Shown here in pieces: positions 61,190 through 64,000 of a stretch of 64,000 nucleotides of DNA. The notes beneath the pieces are model-generated. The model did no database searches. It had not been told where the DNA came from and saw nothing but the letters and a program-made list of their open reading frames with translations. A program made the position numbers and the translations under genes. Position 1 is the first letter of the stretch. The number at the start of each line of letters is the position of its first letter. Source of the stretch: Microbacterium rhizomatis (GTDB taxonomy: Bacteria > Actinomycetota > Actinomycetes > Actinomycetales > Microbacteriaceae); contig NZ_VYSA01000007.1 in assembly GCF_008710745.1 (NCBI RefSeq), forward strand, positions 1 to 64,000. The letters run 5' to 3'.

Positions 61190-61340
61190 GGGATTCTTCT
61201 TTCACCCCAGCACGCAATCCCCGCCAGGTGCTGCGGGTACTCGGTGCCGGACTCCCACGCGATCTGAGCGTCTAGCGCTTTCACCGGCCGTGAGGCTGGG
61301 CACGCACTGCATCAGGGCGACGCCCTGCAACGTGGGCGGG
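61190..61340 (-). pseudogene. DUF4192 remnant
   Basis: The minus strand reads PTLQGVALMQCVPSLTAG, then in another frame KALDAQIAWESGTEYPQHLA. This matches PALRDVALVQWAHGFAAGES and LDAQIAWENGTEYPTHLA of the DUF4192 gene at 63323, so it is a decayed second copy. Confidence 0.7.
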
Positions 61341-61464
61341 ACCTCACGAGTCACTTTGCCTGTCCGTCTGAGAAGGGCTGCTCCTTTTCGCTGTCTCAGT
61401 CGTGATCCGCGGCTAGCATCGGTGTCCTCGGGAGGCCGGTTCTGAGTCATGTGAGGAACCAGAA

Positions 61465-61704
61465 ATGCCGCGTGAGCGCCGCCATCGTGACCTGGATGCG
61501 CGAGCCTGGGCGTATCTAGACAACTACCACGAGCACCTCGAGCTGGCGTGTCTGCGGCTTGGGTCCGACCCGCATTGGGAGCGACCCCACCGCGACGGCG
61601 TCGATATCACTGACCGACCCGACCTGTGGAGCCCTTACCAACGCGCCCGCAGGGAACGCTACGAGGCACGCGTGAGCGAGTACGTGCGAAGCGGACTCAT
61701 CTAA
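61465..61704 (+). CDS. Small hypothetical protein
   Basis: 79 residues from ATG 61465 with GTGAGGAACCAGAA before it. Highly charged and aromatic (RDLDARAWAYLDNYHEHLEL, SPYQRARRERYEARVSEYVR), likely helical. Found between mobile-element genes; function unknown. Confidence 0.5.
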   Translation: MPRERRHRDLDARAWAYLDNYHEHLELACLRLGSDPHWERPHRDGVDITDRPDLWSPYQRARRERYEARVSEYVRSGLI

Positions 61705-61866
61705 TCGAAACGAACAGCTCCACGTTCGGAGCACAGCCCGTTGTGAGCACGAGCCACCCCGCGTCGGGATGCCTCGTCACAGTCGCGACATCCTCTTTCC
61801 TGTTCAAGTCAGCAATACCTGACCCATCAAGCAGGACCACGTCGTCAAGGTGTGAGTGACGAGAGG
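61705..61866 (-). other. Possible gene fragment after dprA
   Basis: An open minus-strand stretch reads LDDVVLLDGSGIADLNRKED and WLVLTTGCAPNVELFVSIR with coding character but no start. It may be the end of a deleted gene. Not identified. Confidence 0.3.
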
Positions 61867-62793
61867 TCAGCGGCCGAGTAGTCCGTAGGCGTCGTCGGCG
61901 TTGGTGACCAGCTGCGCGTCGAACTCGCGGATGAGGCGGTGGCATCCGGCGGATGCGGCGGATGTCACCGGCCCGGGGACGGCACCGATGGCGCGTCCCA
62001 TGGTCGCAGCGTGGCTGGCCGTGTTGAGCGACCCGGAGCGCCAGCCCGCTTCCACGACGACCGTGGTGGCGGCGGCAGAGGCGATCAGTCGGCCTCGGCT
62101 GAGGAAGCGATGCCGAGTGGGGGCGGACCCAGGGGGGATCTCGCTGATGACGGCGCAGCCGGCGTGGGCCGCGATCCGGTCGATCAGTTCACGATTGCCG
62201 GCAGGGTAGGCGCGGTCGACGCCGTTGGCGAGCCAGGCGATCGTCTTGCCGTTGTTCCAGAGCGCTGCTCGATGGGCTGTGCCGTCGATGCCGTACGCGG
62301 CGCCGCTGACGATGGTGATGCCGCGCCCGACGAGATCGGTGGCAAGCTCCCGGGTGACCTGGTCGCCATAGTTCGTCGAGGCGCGCGCACCGACGAGGGC
62401 GATCTTGCTGCTGAGAGGCCCCGCCGCGGCGTCGAGGTCGCCTCGGACCCAGAGCAGGTGCGGTGCGAGAACGCCGAGGTCGGCGATGCCCGGGACTGCA
62501 GCCGGGTCGAGCATCTGGATGCCGTGACGCGACGCCTCCCGGAGTGCGAAGTCGATGGTGCCAGCGCTCATCCGCGGCAGCCAACGCTGTACGGCTCCCG
62601 CTGCCTGCTCCTGATCGGATGCGGCGCCGGCATCCATGATCGCGGTGATACATGCCACGGGGTTTTCGAGCGCGCTGAGAGCGTCGGTGGGGCCGATGGC
62701 CGCCACGAAGCCTCCGGCGACGGTGTCACCTGGTTCGGTGATGACGGACCAGGCTGCTCGCGCCTCGAGGTCGGTGCTGGTGGTGGTGCTCAT
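61867..62793 (-). CDS. DprA-like DNA-processing protein
   Basis: 308 residues from ATG 62793. Rossmann domain of DprA/Smf: ALVGARASTNYGDQVTRELA, IVSGAAYGIDGTAHRAAL, TIAWLANGVDRAYPAGNREL, then SEIPPGSAPTRHRFLSRGRL and TVVVEAGWRSGSLNTA. Standard DprA loads RecA on incoming single-stranded DNA; copies like this are common on actinobacterial plasmids and integrative elements beside methylase genes. It follows the methylase fragment and DUF4192 on the same strand. Confidence 0.9.
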   Translation of the reverse strand: MSTTTSTDLEARAAWSVITEPGDTVAGGFVAAIGPTDALSALENPVACITAIMDAGAASDQEQAAGAVQRWLPRMSAGTIDFALREASRHGIQMLDPAAVPGIADLGVLAPHLLWVRGDLDAAAGPLSSKIALVGARASTNYGDQVTRELATDLVGRGITIVSGAAYGIDGTAHRAALWNNGKTIAWLANGVDRAYPAGNRELIDRIAAHAGCAVISEIPPGSAPTRHRFLSRGRLIASAAATTVVVEAGWRSGSLNTASHAATMGRAIGAVPGPVTSAASAGCHRLIREFDAQLVTNADDAYGLLGR

Positions 62794-62861
62794 GGGATCT
62801 CCTGTCGTCGAGTTCGATTGGTTGGTGGTGGCGGGGGAGAGGTCACCCCGCCGTCACCGGG

Positions 62862-63301
62862 TCAGTGGCGCAGATCGGCCCAGTCGCGGCCATGAACCCC
62901 GTCGAACAGATCGGCCACGGGATCGGTGCTGTCGGCGCCGATGTAAATGTCATGGCGCTCGCCGTAGTAGTTGGTGACCTTGTCGGTTGCTGTCCCAGTT
63001 GCCGATGACATGTCCCGGTGTGGCCCAGGTGTCGAAGTGCTCCAGGGTGAGGGAGTTGCGTCGATTGACAAGCGCCGACACGTCGAGCAGTGACAGCTGG
63101 ACGTCGCTCATGTGAACCGCAGTGAGGCTGATGTCGTCGGCGGTGACGTGGACGCGCTCGCGGTAGTCAATCCCGCGGCGGGCGAGAGCTTGCGTCATCG
63201 CGATGACCATCGCTCCTGCTCCGCAGGCGGGCTCGTAGATCGTCAGGAACGGCTCTGCAGCGCTCGGGGTGGGAGTATTGGCGAGCTGCATCTCGGCAAT
63301 G
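62862..63301 (-). pseudogene. N6-adenine methylase, C-terminal fragment
   Basis: The minus strand reads IAEMQLANTPTPSAAEPFLT then IYEPACGAGAMVIAMTQALA (SAM motif I) and DDISLTAVHMSDVQLSLLDV; near 62985 the frame shifts and the other frame ends DWADLRH at 62862. The N-terminal FFTP region is missing and is replaced by unrelated sequence above 63301. Together with 56847-57042 it makes a complete gene in permuted order. Confidence 0.75.
63233..63301. repeat. Methylase repeat, copy 2 (of 56847-56911)
   Basis: Shares GCGCTCGGGGTGGGAGTAT and the following 23 bp with copy 1 apart from two or three mismatches, and TCGTAGATCGTCAGG at its left end. Confidence 0.75.
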
Positions 63302-63322
63302 CCCCTCTCGATTGGTCGGGGG

Positions 63323-64000
63323 TCAGTGGGTGAATGCGTATTCGGGGAGGTGTCCGGCGGCGATGAATGTGCTGACGATTTGTGACAGGCCGTGGTCGGG
63401 GTCGATCGCGAGAGCACGGCGTGAGTATTGGTCGGCGTGGGTGGAGCGTCCGAGGGCCCAGGAGAGCCACGCGGCGGCGGCCAGCGGCCCGATCTGCGCG
63501 TTCGCGGGTGCGAGGGCGGCCAGGTGGCGGCATGCCGTCAGAGCGGCTTCGATGCGGTTGGGGTCGGGTCGTGGTCCTTCGCCCCACATGATCATCGCCA
63601 GGTGCGTGGGGTACTCGGTGCCGTTCTCCCAGGCGATCTGCGCGTCCAGCGCGCTCTCACCGGCCGCGAAACCGTGCGCCCACTGCACCAGGGCGACATC
63701 GCGCAGCGCGGGTCGGTTCATCATCGCGATCATGGTCGCGGCTGACTGCGCCTCGAGGTTCGACCCGTCCCAGGACAGCGCCCCCTCGTACAGGTCGAGC
63801 GGTGAGGCGTCCAGCATTGTCAGGCGGATTCCGAGGTCACCCGGGAGTGCCTCGGCGACTTCCCGGGCGATCGCCTCGTCGATCTCCGGGAGCGCCGCCC
63901 CGGTGTGCTGGTTGGTCGCCGTGACCATCGCCGCCAGGTGCTCGGGAACCTCGGGCATGGGGGACACCGCATCGTCGCCGATGAGGCCCCAGCCGCTGCC
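63323..64000 (-). CDS. DUF4192 protein, 5' end beyond the window
   Basis: The frame stays open to the window edge, so only the C-terminal ~225 residues are seen; the GTG at 63967 is probably internal. DUF4192 features: RDVALVQWAHGFAAGESALD, AQIAWENGTEYPTHLAMIMW, then LAPANAQIGPLAAAAWLSWA and GRSTHADQYSRRALAIDPDH. The family is typical of actinobacterial chromosomes and mobile elements, function unknown. It precedes the methylase fragment and dprA on the same strand; a decayed copy lies at 61190. Confidence 0.85.
   Translation of the reverse strand, partial: GSGWGLIGDDAVSPMPEVPEHLAAMVTATNQHTGAALPEIDEAIAREVAEALPGDLGIRLTMLDASPLDLYEGALSWDGSNLEAQSAATMIAMMNRPALRDVALVQWAHGFAAGESALDAQIAWENGTEYPTHLAMIMWGEGPRPDPNRIEAALTACRHLAALAPANAQIGPLAAAAWLSWALGRSTHADQYSRRALAIDPDHGLSQIVSTFIAAGHLPEYAFTH

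Noticed and set aside
1..64000. CRISPR arrays, tRNA and rRNA genes.
   Set aside because: No regularly spaced repeats and no cloverleaf or rRNA-like stretch seen on reading; a covariance-model search would be the decisive check.

Overview
The window is high-GC DNA with actinobacterial features: GTG and TTG starts, ATGA/GTGA gene overlaps, probable leaderless promoters (a TANNNT box 6-7 nt before the start codon), PadR-coupled membrane proteins, MMPL transporters and DUF2599, DUF4192 and DUF6262 proteins. This points to an actinomycete, most likely of the Microbacteriaceae (Microbacterium-like). The family placement is inference. No rRNA, tRNA or CRISPR array was seen. Pseudogenes and duplicated remnants are frequent, so much of the window looks like accessory sequence.

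0-10.4 kb: the 3' part of a secreted DUF2599 protein; a PadR/membrane protein/lipoprotein operon; then a duplicated block holding a small gene of unknown function (3.27 kb, remnant copy at 5.7 kb) and two secreted proteins that share promoter and signal peptide but not mature domain. Between the copies lies an auxiliary tryptophanyl-tRNA synthetase gene preceded by a Trp-Trp leader peptide and overlapping hairpins, i.e. a ribosome-mediated attenuator. A second PadR/membrane pair and an MFS transporter follow. 10.7-12.4 kb: a toxin-antitoxin pair and a HAD hydrolase.

12.9-32.2 kb: a catabolic region with a diaminopropionate ammonia-lyase-like enzyme, alpha/beta hydrolases, quinone oxidoreductases, two tandem SDRs, a GMC oxidoreductase, an MFS transporter broken by an amber codon, a decayed KAP NTPase, a propionyl-CoA synthetase-like enzyme, a Zn-alcohol dehydrogenase and a GAF-LuxR regulator. 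Three copies of a CCAAAGTTGG-type site lie before transcription units of this set. An MFS/TetR divergent pair ends the region. 32.5-46.4 kb: an IS110 remnant, then a sugar and three-carbon module: SDR, ribose-type ABC transporter (binding protein, permease, ATPase), hydrolase, 2-hydroxyacid dehydrogenase with a decayed glycerate kinase, and divergently a GldA-like dehydrogenase, a split transketolase and an FMN-dependent L-lactate dehydrogenase.

46.8-56.8 kb: an MMPL exporter, a NarL-type two-component system, the decayed end of a Tn554-like transposon, two secreted proteins (one of I36 inhibitor/crystallin type) and a divergent sigma factor operon ending in a DUF2079 membrane protein. 56.8-64 kb: a mobile, defence-like segment with a three-gene operon (unknown protein, XRE-ImmA/IrrE protein, DEAD-like helicase), DprA, DUF4192 copies, and two complementary halves of an N6-adenine methylase gene arranged in permuted order.
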